A program made the position numbers and the translations under genes. Below the pieces are notes generated by a model. The model was given only the letters and a program-made list of their open reading frames with translations. It made no database searches and was not told the DNA's origin. Shown here piece after piece: positions 39,994 through 49,396 of a stretch of 64,000 nucleotides of DNA. Position 1 is the first letter of the stretch. Every line of letters begins with the position of its first letter. The stretch comes from Saccharospirillum sp043196875 (GTDB lineage: Bacteria > Pseudomonadota > Gammaproteobacteria > Pseudomonadales > Natronospirillaceae), in contig NZ_JBEBMX010000005.1 of the NCBI RefSeq assembly GCF_043196875.1, forward strand, positions 248,001 to 312,000, in the 5' to 3' direction.

Positions 39994-42900
39994 ATGTTTC
40001 TGAAGAAATTTATCTACGTAAACTGGGGCAACATTCCACTGCTGGAATTCGATTTCGGCCCTATCAATTTGCTCAGCGGCGGTAACGGTTCCGGTAAAAC
40101 CACAGCGGCCGATGCCATCCAAACGGTAATGACCGCCGCCCACGATACGCTGTTTCATTTTAACCCTGGTCAGGACGAAGCCACCCAGCGCGGTCGCGGC
40201 AAACAGGTGCGGACCCTGGCGTCCTATATTCTCGGTTGTGACGATGGCTCCTACGCCCGTCCCGACGGTGCCGTGGGTTATTTGGCGGCTGTGTTTCATC
40301 CCACCGAAGGCGAACCGGGCGATCCCTTTACGGCGGTGATTGGTGCCAGCGCTTTTATCGATCGCGCCGGTGGTCAGGCCGTCGCCCGTCTGGGTGATAT
40401 GGTTTATCTGGTGGCGCAGGGCGAACAGCTGGGTAAGGTCGACTTCGTTGCCGAAGGTACCGACGGCCGCCAGGTCGTCACCCTCGATAAAATTGTGCCG
40501 TACTTAAAAGCGCGCGGTTTGTCGGTGGAAAAATACGACACCAAGAAACAATATCTGCGCCGTTTTTATGCCGCCATTCGCGGCCGTGAAGATGCCGTCA
40601 GCGAGCGCGAAGCACTTAATGCCGCGCGCGCTTTTTCACGCTTTATGGCGTACAAGCCGGTGCGTTCGATCAACGGTTTTGTGGCCCAGGAAATTCTCGA
40701 ACAGAAAGATCTCGGCGAAGCCATTCGTACGGTGTCGGACCTGATGAAAACCATCAGCGGCATGGAAGGTGAAGCAGCGCGACTGAAACGCACCGTGGAG
40801 CGTTTGTCCCAAGGTCGTGGCCGTGCCGATGCTTATATCGACCAATGGCTGGATTTCAACCTGGCCGACTACACCGCCGCCCGGGCGCGCTTTGTTAAAG
40901 ACCAGCAGCAATATCTGAACGCCAAGAATGAACAGCAGCGACTGCGTCAGGAACGCGACGATGTGCAGTCCGAGCTCGATGTCACTGAACAACGTCGTGA
41001 CCAGACGCACGAACAACTGGTGTCGCTGGAAGCACAGCGTCGCGGTGTCGACGCGCTGCAAGAAAAAGACAAGCTGGAGCAAGAGATTGAACAGGCCAAA
41101 ACCCGGCTGATTCAACAAGCCGAACCGCTGCTTAAACAAGACGACGCCTTAGGACGCAGTCTCGACGCCAGCGAAACCATTATTCAGGCGCTGAGCAAAA
41201 CCAGTCTGGTGACCGAGATCGCCGATCTGGGTGACAAGTCGTTGAGCCAGTTATCCAAGAGCGTCGCCAAACACAACCGTCGCCCGGTCGATTTCCGCAC
41301 CTTGATGAATCAGGACTGGATCGATATTGCGCCGCTGGAACAGCATCTGGATGAAGTGCTGGCACAGCAAAGCGCTTTGAACCAATGGCGTGACGCCTGG
41401 TTCAGCGACGAGCGCACCAGCAGTGGTGTCAGCCTGCGCGATCAACTGCAACGCGTCCAGGACCGTCGCGAACAACGGCTCGCCAAGTTGCGTCTTGATC
41501 TGAATCGCAAACAGCAGGATATCGACAGTCTTGCCGGAGAACGGCTGAACTATCCTTATCATGTGCGTACTGCCTTAGAAGCCATTCGCGATGCCTGGCC
41601 GCAAGCCGATCCGCGCGTGCTCTGTGACCATGTCGAAATCGAAGACGATGACTGGCAATCGGCGATCGAAGGCTATATCGGCGGTGGTCGTTTCGCCATT
41701 TTGGTGGAACCGGAATTCGAAGCTCAGGCTATTCAGACGGTGCGCGAATTACCCAAGGAAAACCGCGCCCGGGTGATCCAAGGTTCCAAGGCACAGGCCG
41801 ATGCTGACCGGGTGAAATTACCGGCCAATTCCATCGTCCATCTGATGCGTTTTGATCACGCCATTGCCCGCGCTTATATGACCGCGAGCTACGGTTTGGT
41901 CGAGCAGTGCGACAGCACCGATGAACTCAAGCGCACGCGTCGCGGTGTCACCAAGGCCGGTATTGGCTCGGGTTCTTACGCCATGTATCGCTGCGATCTG
42001 CCGATTGCCGATCTGGTTTTCGGCCAGGGCGCGCGCGAACGTGCGCTGGCGGCCAAAAAAGATGAACTGAATCAGTTGGCGAGCCAGGCCAACGATCTGC
42101 AAGCTCAGGTTGCGGAAGTCAGTGCTTTGTATCAGGCGGTGAATCAGTTGGCGCATCTGGCGCATGGCGATCTGGTGCGTGACATGCTCGATACCCAGCG
42201 GCGTCTGGGTGCGGCCGAAAAAGCCCTGACCAATCTGGACTTAAGCGACGCCAGCGCACTGGAAAAAGAATACGCCGAGGTCAACGAACAACTGAAAACG
42301 CTCGATCAGCGCATTCGCGAATTGATTGAACGCAAAGGCAGTCTGGGTGAACGCTTGGAAAGCCTGTCCAAACAGTGTCAGGCGCTCAGTGATCAGCAGG
42401 AAGAAACGGCGCTGCGTTCAGAGCAAAAAGAAGGCTACCTGCGCACCATCGCCACCGACTGGCCGGACTTTGATGTCGACGCCCGCCTGGCCGATGCGGA
42501 TGAAACCGCCGAGACGGCAGACCCCGCTGTGCAGGATAAATTGCGGCATTCATTAGAGAGCGAACTGAACAGTCTGGCGCACAGCCTGGAAGGCTCCTTA
42601 ACCGAGCACAATCAGGAATGCCAGCCGCAGGATGCCATCGCCCTGGACCTGAATTATTCCGACCTGCATTCGAGCGACTTCTTTAAAGGCATCGTTTCGC
42701 TGCGCCGTCAGATTGACCAGATTTATAACCGCATCAAGAACAACATTCTGGTGGAGAAGGTCGATAATCTGGGCAGCCTGAAAGAAAGCTTTAACAACGC
42801 CTTCGTTACCAACCTTTGCCATGCGATCTATCAATCGATCAACGACGGCAAACGGGTGCTGGAAGATCTTAACCGCGAGCTGGAACACCATCGCTTCGGT

Positions 42901-43626
42901 GCCGACAGCGAACGCTACTGGTTCGACTGGGAATGGTTGCCGGAGTACAAGGAGTACTGGCACTTCTTCGACGAAGTGATCAAGAACCCGACACTGGGCG
43001 AAGGCCAGACGCTGTTTGATGCTGAACTCAGTGAACGCTCGGCGCGCATTCGTGATCAACTGATGGCGATGCTGCTCGACGATGACGATCAAAAAGCACT
43101 GCGTGAACTGGAGCGGATTTCCGATTACCGCAACTACCGCAACTACGAAATCTACAAACAACCGGAAGGCAAACAACCCATTGCCTTGAGCCAATACGGC
43201 ACCGGTTCCGGCGGTCAGTTGGAAACCCCGGCCTATATCATTCGTTCGGCGGCGATCACCTCGGCGTTCCGTTTCAATGAAGGCGACAGCCATCTGCGCA
43301 TGGTGCTGGTCGATGAAGCCTTCTCGAAAATGGACGAAACGCGCTCCAAAGAAGTGATTCGCTATCTGACCGAAGCGCTCGGCCTGCAATTGCTGTTTAT
43401 TATGCCGACCAGTAAATCCGGTCCCTTTATGGACATGATTTCCAACCAGTTTGTGTTTTCCAAGGTACCGCTGGCCGGCGGTCACCGCGTTGGAGAATTG
43501 CAGTCGCGGGTACTGGTTGATCGCCAGCGCTGCAATCAGGATAAAATTAAGGCGCTCTGGGCTAATCATCGCAAGGTGATTCGTCAGCAAGCCGAACTCG
43601 ATTTTTTGGCGGATGTAGACGCTTAA
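39994..43626 (+). CDS. mksB: MksB/JetC-type SMC ATPase
   Basis: A 1210-residue SMC-like ATPase, DNA-loop-extruding motor of the MksBEF complex. Walker A LSGGNGSGKTT (about 27-37), long coiled coils (about 295-420 and 690-870) around a hinge region near 520-640, then the signature GTGSGGQLETP (about 1069-1079) and Walker B MVLVDEAFSKMDE (about 1103-1115). Size and order kleisin-E-SMC match MksFEB and Wadjet JetABC. The following gene is upp, so no TOPRIM/DUF2220 nuclease (MksG/JetD) is encoded here. Confidence 0.88.
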   Translation: MFLKKFIYVNWGNIPLLEFDFGPINLLSGGNGSGKTTAADAIQTVMTAAHDTLFHFNPGQDEATQRGRGKQVRTLASYILGCDDGSYARPDGAVGYLAAVFHPTEGEPGDPFTAVIGASAFIDRAGGQAVARLGDMVYLVAQGEQLGKVDFVAEGTDGRQVVTLDKIVPYLKARGLSVEKYDTKKQYLRRFYAAIRGREDAVSEREALNAARAFSRFMAYKPVRSINGFVAQEILEQKDLGEAIRTVSDLMKTISGMEGEAARLKRTVERLSQGRGRADAYIDQWLDFNLADYTAARARFVKDQQQYLNAKNEQQRLRQERDDVQSELDVTEQRRDQTHEQLVSLEAQRRGVDALQEKDKLEQEIEQAKTRLIQQAEPLLKQDDALGRSLDASETIIQALSKTSLVTEIADLGDKSLSQLSKSVAKHNRRPVDFRTLMNQDWIDIAPLEQHLDEVLAQQSALNQWRDAWFSDERTSSGVSLRDQLQRVQDRREQRLAKLRLDLNRKQQDIDSLAGERLNYPYHVRTALEAIRDAWPQADPRVLCDHVEIEDDDWQSAIEGYIGGGRFAILVEPEFEAQAIQTVRELPKENRARVIQGSKAQADADRVKLPANSIVHLMRFDHAIARAYMTASYGLVEQCDSTDELKRTRRGVTKAGIGSGSYAMYRCDLPIADLVFGQGARERALAAKKDELNQLASQANDLQAQVAEVSALYQAVNQLAHLAHGDLVRDMLDTQRRLGAAEKALTNLDLSDASALEKEYAEVNEQLKTLDQRIRELIERKGSLGERLESLSKQCQALSDQQEETALRSEQKEGYLRTIATDWPDFDVDARLADADETAETADPAVQDKLRHSLESELNSLAHSLEGSLTEHNQECQPQDAIALDLNYSDLHSSDFFKGIVSLRRQIDQIYNRIKNNILVEKVDNLGSLKESFNNAFVTNLCHAIYQSINDGKRVLEDLNRELEHHRFGADSERYWFDWEWLPEYKEYWHFFDEVIKNPTLGEGQTLFDAELSERSARIRDQLMAMLLDDDDQKALRELERISDYRNYRNYEIYKQPEGKQPIALSQYGTGSGGQLETPAYIIRSAAITSAFRFNEGDSHLRMVLVDEAFSKMDETRSKEVIRYLTEALGLQLLFIMPTSKSGPFMDMISNQFVFSKVPLAGGHRVGELQSRVLVDRQRCNQDKIKALWANHRKVIRQQAELDFLADVDA

Positions 43627-43651
43627 CTTCAGTTAATGACAGGAGAGACTC

Positions 43652-44281
43652 ATGGCCGTTCATGAAATTAAACATCCGCTGATCCAGCACAAACTCGGTC
43701 TGATGCGTGAAGCGGGTATCAGCACCAAACATTTTCGCGAACTGGCCGGGGAGGTGGGTAATCTGCTGACTTATGAAGCCGGTCGGGAACTGGAAACCGA
43801 GCATTTCGAGATCACCGGTTGGACCGGCGAGCCGATGACGGTGGAGCGCATCAAGGGCAAAAAAATCACCGTGGTGCCAATTTTGCGTGCCGGCCTGGGC
43901 ATGCTCGACGGGGTGATGCAGTTGATCCCCAACGCCAAGGTCAGTGTGGTCGGTTTTTATCGCAACGAAGAAACGCTCGATCCGGTGCCCTATTTCGATA
44001 AGGTCATTGAAGACGTTGATGACCGCACCGCCTTGATTGTCGATCCCATGCTGGCCACCGGCGGTACCTTGATCGCCACCATCGATCTGCTTAAAGAGAA
44101 AGGCTGTAAGCGCATCATGGGTTTGTTTCTGGTGGCAGCGCCGGAAGGTTTGGCCGCGGTGACCGAGGCGCATCCGGACATTGATCTGTATGTAGCGGCC
44201 ATCGATGAGCGACTGAATGAGCACGGCTATATCATTCCCGGTCTGGGCGATGCCGGCGATAAGATCTTTGGCACCCGCTAA
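43652..44281 (+). CDS. upp: Uracil phosphoribosyltransferase
   Basis: A 209-residue pyrimidine salvage enzyme making UMP from uracil and PRPP. The PRPP-binding motif is VDPMLATGGTLIATI, and the C-terminal GLGDAGDKIFGTR is conserved. Length 208-209 as in E. coli. TTAATGACAGGAGAG precedes the ATG. The gene follows mksB after 25 bp, possibly read through from that operon. Confidence 0.95.
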   Translation: MAVHEIKHPLIQHKLGLMREAGISTKHFRELAGEVGNLLTYEAGRELETEHFEITGWTGEPMTVERIKGKKITVVPILRAGLGMLDGVMQLIPNAKVSVVGFYRNEETLDPVPYFDKVIEDVDDRTALIVDPMLATGGTLIATIDLLKEKGCKRIMGLFLVAAPEGLAAVTEAHPDIDLYVAAIDERLNEHGYIIPGLGDAGDKIFGTR

Positions 44282-44401
44282 AAAAGCTGCAATTTCGCGA
44301 ATACCGTCTAGAGTAATGGCATGACAGAACAACATGCCATCGCACGCTGACGTCGATGGCCTCAATGGAGTTGGACATCCGTGGCATATCGGGCGGACAC
44401 G

Positions 44402-45115
44402 ATGGGCAAGAAGCGTATTCTGATGGTGGACAGCCACCCTGAAGACGTTCGCAAACTTCGCGAGTACCTGATCAATAACGAGTACGACGTTGAACTCGAA
44501 ACCGACAGCAGTCAGGCGTTAAAACGCATTCGTGAAGAGCAACCGCACCTGGTATTGATGGAAGTTGATCTCGAGGGTGAAAGCGGCCTGACTATCTGCA
44601 AACTCTGCCGTAAGGACTACGACGGCGGCATTCTGTTTTATACCCACCGCGACAGCGAGATGGATCAGGTGCTTGGCCTGGACATGGGCGCGGATGATTA
44701 TCTGATTAAAAATACCGGCCATCGCCTGGTGCTGGCGCGCTGTCAGACGCTGACGCGTCGCGCCGAACGCGGCCGTCGGCTGGAAGCCAGACGTCAGACT
44801 GAGCGTCTGGAGTTCGGCGATCTGATCATCGATAACACCATGCGTGAAGCCTGGCTTGGTCAGCAACAGATTGATCTGACCAGTGCCGAATTCGACCTGC
44901 TGTGGCTGTTATCCAGTCATGCCGGTCAGATCCTGACGCGGGAAGAAATTTTCAGTCGCCTGCGTGGCATTGAATACGATGGCCAGGACCGCTCAGTCGA
45001 TGTTCGGGTGTCGCGCATTCGCCCTAAAGTCGGTGACGATCCGGTGCACCCGCGCCGTATTAAAACCGTGCGTTCCAAAGGTTATTTATTCGTCGGCGAC
45101 CTTTCCAAGCACTGA
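44402..45115 (+). CDS. OmpR-family response regulator with atypical receiver (RstA-like)
   Basis: A 237-residue two-domain regulator. The receiver begins KRILMVDSHPED; the acidic pair is D10-S11, not D-D, and the phospho-acceptor position in PHLVLMEVDLEG is Glu54, with Asp56 two later. Thr in FYTHRD and Lys in DDYLIKN are kept. The C-terminal winged helix (EYDGQDRSVDVRVSRIRPKVGDD...IKTVRSKGYLF) resembles RstA. I start at ATG 44402; a GTG at 44381 is in frame. No histidine kinase is adjacent. Confidence 0.8.
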   Translation: MGKKRILMVDSHPEDVRKLREYLINNEYDVELETDSSQALKRIREEQPHLVLMEVDLEGESGLTICKLCRKDYDGGILFYTHRDSEMDQVLGLDMGADDYLIKNTGHRLVLARCQTLTRRAERGRRLEARRQTERLEFGDLIIDNTMREAWLGQQQIDLTSAEFDLLWLLSSHAGQILTREEIFSRLRGIEYDGQDRSVDVRVSRIRPKVGDDPVHPRRIKTVRSKGYLFVGDLSKH

Positions 45116-45121
45116 AACAGT

Positions 45122-46096
45122 TCAGCCTTTGCGCAGCGCCCGATAAACGCGAAAGCCGCGTTGTTGGGTGACTTCTTGTACTTCGAACGCGCCTTTTTTC
45201 AGCACCCTCTGGTAATCGAGAAAATCGTTAGCGACCCACCACAGACTGCCGCCGGGTTTCAGCCAGTCATGACTGACGGCAAAAAAACGCTCGCTGGGTT
45301 CATAGTGAGTCCGCAAACCGGTATGAAAGGGCGGGTTGGTGATCAGATGATCATAACGCGCCGGCGGCACTTCACTGAGTCCGTCAGACCAGATCACTTG
45401 CGCACGATCGGCAACGCCGGCTTCACTCAAGGTGCGCTCGGTCGAGGTGGTCGCCAACCAATCAATGTCCAAGGTCGTCAACTTATTTTCTGGATTGCTG
45501 TTGAGCAATGCCAGACTGAGCACACCCGAGCCGCAACCCAACTCCAGCAAATTGCCAGATAACTCGGGTAACTGATCGAGCAAGACAGCCGTGCCGGTAT
45601 CCAACCGATGCTGACTGAATACACCCGGCAGCGCATAAATACTTTGGCCGTTCCAATCGAAGCTGAGCCAGTCCTGATCGGTCGGCAACGGTTTTTCCAG
45701 TTGAATCTCAAACAAACCGCAGTGGCGGGCACTGTCGAGTTTGTCGCAAGCGGCCCAGGGCGCAACGCGTTTGGGCAGACTTTTGATACCGCCGAGATTT
45801 TCTCCCGCTATCCACAGCCTGGCAGACGCCAAATGCTGTTGAATTTGACGCAACCACCATTCCAATCGACCTTTGGCTTTGGGGTAGAACAGTACCAGTT
45901 GATCGACAGATTCCGGCCACGCCCTATCGGGTGCCAACCACCGATCGGGTTGTTGAATATGCAAAGCGCGATTGGGCGTAATGCAGTGATCGCCGGCTTT
46001 GATCAGCGGATGAGTCTCGGGCGGGTCGAGCCACAGAACTGAAGAGGCGTCCAGGCTGTCGCGGTGGCGTTCCAGTATTTGCCAGCAAGGGTGCAT
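45122..46096 (-). CDS. rsmC: 16S rRNA m2G1207 methyltransferase RsmC
   Basis: A 324-residue class I methyltransferase, a tandem duplicate fold with a degenerate N-terminal half. SAM-binding ELGCGSGVLSLALL (about 205) and the catalytic NPPFHTGLRTHYEPSERFF motif identify RsmC/RlmG-type enzymes that modify guanine in rRNA. The ATG at 46096 (MHPCWQILERHRD) is chosen because its length suits the family (E. coli 343); the open frame is 54 codons longer. Convergent with the regulator gene. Confidence 0.85.
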   Translation of the reverse strand: MHPCWQILERHRDSLDASSVLWLDPPETHPLIKAGDHCITPNRALHIQQPDRWLAPDRAWPESVDQLVLFYPKAKGRLEWWLRQIQQHLASARLWIAGENLGGIKSLPKRVAPWAACDKLDSARHCGLFEIQLEKPLPTDQDWLSFDWNGQSIYALPGVFSQHRLDTGTAVLLDQLPELSGNLLELGCGSGVLSLALLNSNPENKLTTLDIDWLATTSTERTLSEAGVADRAQVIWSDGLSEVPPARYDHLITNPPFHTGLRTHYEPSERFFAVSHDWLKPGGSLWWVANDFLDYQRVLKKGAFEVQEVTQQRGFRVYRALRKG

Positions 46097-46382
46097 TGCA
46101 AGTCGCTTTAATAATAGGGGAGGCGCAGTGTACCAGCGCTTATAAAAAAAGCGGATACCGGGGAAGATATCCGCATCAAAGTGGGGTAAAACCCCAGTTA
46201 GGGAGTAGTCACCATTACTGCTGCTGCTACGACCAACAGTTATTTGACTATAGAACAACTGCTCAATTTGAAGGGCGATTTGTTGAACGATTGTCTTCTA
46301 ACATCAAGATTTTTAGTGCCGTACCGACATAATAGAAACTTTCCAGGCTCAACAGCGCCATCTGGCGCGGGTGACAAACGTT

Positions 46383-46997
46383 ATGGCCGCTAAGACTGTT
46401 TTTTTCTCACTGTTATTGCTGATATTACCGACGCTGAGTTTCGGCTACGGCGCCACGGGTCACGCTCGTCAGCAACTGCGGCTGATTGCCATCAATCTGA
46501 TCGAACCGCGTCTGACTCCCAACGCCATGCAATTCAATATGCCTTCGCTGCCGGCGATGTTGGTCGACGGTGAACACGATCGATTGATTGCGCAGATGAA
46601 TGTGTTGGTCGCCGAAGGGTTGATGGATCGGCAACCGATGATCGCCACCGAACGAGCCCTGAATACCGATGGTCTGTTGACCCGTCGTATTGGCGCGCAC
46701 CGTTATGATCGTCCTTTGATGATACGCCAGGCACCGGTGCGCTTTGGTCACGCCCAATTGATCGGAACGGGGGAAATCTGGGTGACATCCTCGGCGACGG
46801 ACGCCACCCGCGCCGAAATTCATTTCCAATGGGTTGCCGACCAACTGGCAGAATGGCTCTGGGCACCGGCTTTTGATCAGGAGCCGCGCCTGGAACGTTT
46901 GAAGAGCAGTGTTAATCAGCCGTTAAACGGCGTAGCGACCCTGGTGTGGCAAGACCAGCAATGGCAGTTAACTCAACTGGAACCTTACGCAGACTGA
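46383..46997 (+). CDS. Secreted hypothetical protein
   Basis: A 204-residue protein with a clear signal peptide (MAAKTVFFSLLLLILPTLSFG, likely cleavage before YGATG, about residue 21). The mature part contains IAINLIEPRLTPNAMQF and VDGEHDRLIAQMNVLVAEGLMDR; no family recognised. Probably periplasmic. An in-frame GTG lies four codons earlier (46371). It faces the small gene at 47003 tail to tail, 5 bp apart. Confidence 0.6.
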   Translation: MAAKTVFFSLLLLILPTLSFGYGATGHARQQLRLIAINLIEPRLTPNAMQFNMPSLPAMLVDGEHDRLIAQMNVLVAEGLMDRQPMIATERALNTDGLLTRRIGAHRYDRPLMIRQAPVRFGHAQLIGTGEIWVTSSATDATRAEIHFQWVADQLAEWLWAPAFDQEPRLERLKSSVNQPLNGVATLVWQDQQWQLTQLEPYAD

Positions 46998-47002
46998 TTC
47001 CG

Positions 47003-47311
47003 CTATTGCAGACGGCGTTGCAGTTGACCAAGGGCACATTGCAAATGGGTGGGCAGGGTGCTGCCGCCTTGGGTTCCAGGGTTCATCAGCGCCTGTACAA
47101 CCTGTGACAGGATCTGAGTCCAGTCATCGGCAATAAAACAGGCTTCAGGCAACTGCTGCAGGGAATCGATCAGTAAGCCCTTCAGCTGTGGCAGCCGCTG
47201 ACGCGCTGCTTCGTTAAACGATAATTCCACAATCATGTCGGCGACCTGCTGACGACGTAAAAAGACCAGCGATGAAGACGCCTCAACCATCACTTGAGCG
47301 GAAACTGCCAC
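47003..47311 (-). CDS. Hypothetical protein
   Basis: A 102-residue soluble helical protein (LVFLRRQQVADMIVELSFNEAARQRLPQLKGLLIDSLQQLPEACF) that I do not recognise. One cysteine pair (CFIADDW, CALGQLQRRLQ) is probably not a motif. It lies convergent to the secreted protein gene and opposite a long non-coding stretch at its 5' side. Coding status is supported by GC-rich third positions. Confidence 0.5.
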   Translation of the reverse strand: MAVSAQVMVEASSSLVFLRRQQVADMIVELSFNEAARQRLPQLKGLLIDSLQQLPEACFIADDWTQILSQVVQALMNPGTQGGSTLPTHLQCALGQLQRRLQ

Positions 47312-47820
47312 TTTGAGTCCCTCTGTCAGATTAGCTTGAATGCAGCGCGGTCAAGCTACCGCCGGGATGGATTGGCTGGCAACGGATAAGTCTGGGGAGT
47401 GTTTGTGGATAAGATGTCGGTAACCCGATGTTAGCGCGCACTTACTCTTAGTGCATTGAAAAATAAAGGTTTTTACTTTGTAGTTCTTTGTAATTGAAAG
47501 CTATTGCCAAGGCGTGATGCGTGGTCATCAAACGATCAAAAAATTCATTTCCCGGCTCAATTTCAATATATCGACTGCGGCTTTTTTGTTATTGCTTTTT
47601 CCCGGATTTGATCAAAAATTAATGCGTGATCGGTTAAGTCACAATTAGGATTTTAGTTCAGAAATTGATATTGGAATCACTTCACATTTTAATTGTTCCT
47701 GTTTGAGTAGAGTTTTACTTACTTTTTTATTGCAGTAATTTGCATCTTAGGTTTCAACTGACTAAATTGTTCACGGGTTTAATCGAATAAATTCGATGAT
47801 TCCAACATAAGGAGAAAAGG
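47312..47820. other. AT-rich 509-bp intergenic region
   Basis: No open frame supported. The stretch is markedly AT-rich (47450-47800) against a GC-rich neighbourhood, with GATCAAAAAATTCATTT and GATCAAAAATTAATG as a near-duplicate motif and several T-runs. It ends in AAGGAGAAAAGG, a strong ribosome-binding site for the histone-like gene. It probably holds the promoter and binding sites of nucleoid proteins or a long 5' leader. Confidence 0.55.
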
Positions 47821-48540
47821 ATGGCAGCTGCCAAGAAAAAAACTGCGGCCAAGCGCGGACCCAAGCCGGGCTCTAAGCGTACGCCGAAAAAAACTGCGGC
47901 AAAGAAATCCACCGCACGTAAATCCACTGCACGTAAAGCCAAAGCGAAAGCAACAGTCGCTGAACCAGTTATGACGGCTGGCGTTGTATCCGCTACCCGT
48001 AAATTGGATAAAGCCGAAGCTGACGTTGTGAAAGCAGAGGCGAAACTGGGTGCCGCTGCAGCGAAAAAAATGACGGCTCGTACCAAGGCCTCCACCGTTA
48101 AAACACCGGCGGCTAAGCGTCAACTGGATACGGCTCTGAGCCAGGAAAAAACAGCTCGCGATGCAGTAACCGCAGCCAAGCAGGCTGTTAAAGCTGCTAA
48201 GTTCGATTTGAAAGTTGCAGAAATCGAAGCCCAGGCTGAAGAGTATAAAGCCAAGGTCGATTTGCGGGTTGCCGAGCAGGAACTGAACCTGACCGCCAAG
48301 CTGGAAGAAGATCTGGCCGGTGCATTGGCCAAGTTCGAATCTCAATGGCGTGCCGCTCGTAAGAAGAAAGACGTTAGAAAGCTGAAAACTTTCCGCACCA
48401 AAGAAGAAGCGAAGATCAAAGCCAACGCTCGCAAGATCAAGGCCAAGGTCAAAGCTTTGGAAAAGAAAGAAGCGACTAAGCAAAAACCAGGTCCCAAGAA
48501 AAAACGCGGACCGGGTCGTCCTCCCAAGAAGAAAGCCTGA
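47821..48540 (+). CDS. Histone H1/AlgP-like nucleoid protein
   Basis: A 239-residue Lys/Ala-rich basic protein. The N-terminal 50 residues are KKTAAK/KSTARK-type repeats, the centre (about 60-170) is a predicted coiled coil of Ala/Glu/Lys, and the C-terminus KPGPKKKRGPGRPPKKKA contains an AT-hook-like RGPGRPP core. This resembles AlgP/AlgR3 of Pseudomonas, a DNA-binding activator of alginate genes. It probably binds DNA non-specifically. Strong RBS; a terminator follows. Confidence 0.75.
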   Translation: MAAAKKKTAAKRGPKPGSKRTPKKTAAKKSTARKSTARKAKAKATVAEPVMTAGVVSATRKLDKAEADVVKAEAKLGAAAAKKMTARTKASTVKTPAAKRQLDTALSQEKTARDAVTAAKQAVKAAKFDLKVAEIEAQAEEYKAKVDLRVAEQELNLTAKLEEDLAGALAKFESQWRAARKKKDVRKLKTFRTKEEAKIKANARKIKAKVKALEKKEATKQKPGPKKKRGPGRPPKKKA

Positions 48541-48563
48541 TTTTCGGGATAGTCGACAACAAG

Positions 48564-48590
48564 AAAGCCACCTTCGGGTGGCTTTTTTTA
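48564..48590. terminator. Terminator after the histone-like gene
   Basis: AAAGCCACC TTCG GGTGGCTTTTTTT, stable UUCG-type loop with T-run. Confidence 0.9.
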
Positions 48591-48678
48591 TGGGCGCGAT
48601 AGCTGGCCGGCCGCCTGGCTGTGATAAACTGCCGGTTTTTCATAACGGCGACAGCGCCGCCAGGCTGGAAGAGATCTC

Positions 48679-49374
48679 ATGCTTCGATTATTGGCCATCG
48701 ATACCACCGCTGACGTGTGTTCGCTGGCATTGCTCGGGCCCGATACCGAGCTCAGCATTCATGAAGAATTACCCCGTCAACATGCTCGCCAACTGCTGCC
48801 CCGACTGGATGCGCTTTTTACCGAAGCCGGTTGGGCCAAGCGCAGTCTGGACGCCGTTGTATATGGCCGTGGTCCGGGTTCCTTTACCGGCATTCGCATT
48901 GCTGCCGGTGTGGCTCAAGGCATCGCCCTGGGCGCCGACTGTCCCATCTTGCCGGTCAGTACACTGGAAACGCTGGCGTATGAAGATTGCCAGTTGGGTG
49001 AGCAAGTCTGGGTGGCGTTGGATGCGCGCATGCAGGAACTGTATTTTGCCCGTTATCAAATGGATGCGGATGGTCTGCCGGCTCTGCTGGATAAAGAACA
49101 ATTAATCGATCCGGCAACATTGCCCGAGCCGTCGTCCGATGTTCGGTTGGTGGGTAATGGCTGGTTAACCGACTATGGTTTTTCGCAGCCATGGCAAACC
49201 CATCTGTCGACCCGGGAAATAACCCTGACCTTACCCAAGGCTGCGGTTGCCGCGCGTTTGGCGCAGCGACGTTTGGCGGCCGATCCTGGTTTGGCACTGC
49301 CGCCGGAGTCGGCTTTACCGATTTATTTACGCGATAAGGTCACCTGGGATAACAAGCCCAAGGTTGGCTCCTGA
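48679..49374 (+). CDS. tsaB: tRNA threonylcarbamoyladenosine (t6A) protein TsaB
   Basis: A 231-residue partner of TsaD in t6A37 tRNA modification. LLAIDTTADVCSLAL is the ASKHA phosphate-binding loop and VVYGRGPGSFTGIRIAAG the family signature. Length matches E. coli TsaB (231). Cytosolic. Terminator upstream separates it from the histone-like gene; uppP follows after 22 bp. Confidence 0.93.
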   Translation: MLRLLAIDTTADVCSLALLGPDTELSIHEELPRQHARQLLPRLDALFTEAGWAKRSLDAVVYGRGPGSFTGIRIAAGVAQGIALGADCPILPVSTLETLAYEDCQLGEQVWVALDARMQELYFARYQMDADGLPALLDKEQLIDPATLPEPSSDVRLVGNGWLTDYGFSQPWQTHLSTREITLTLPKAAVAARLAQRRLAADPGLALPPESALPIYLRDKVTWDNKPKVGS

Positions 49375-49396
49375 TCGCTGTTATAAGGACATTGTT

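Noticed and set aside
42598..43590. Minus-strand open frame opposite mksB
   Set aside because: Lies wholly within the mksB ATPase domain coding region and has no recognisable protein features.
37702..44281. Complete Wadjet defence system
   Set aside because: The nuclease gene jetD is missing; upp follows mksB directly.
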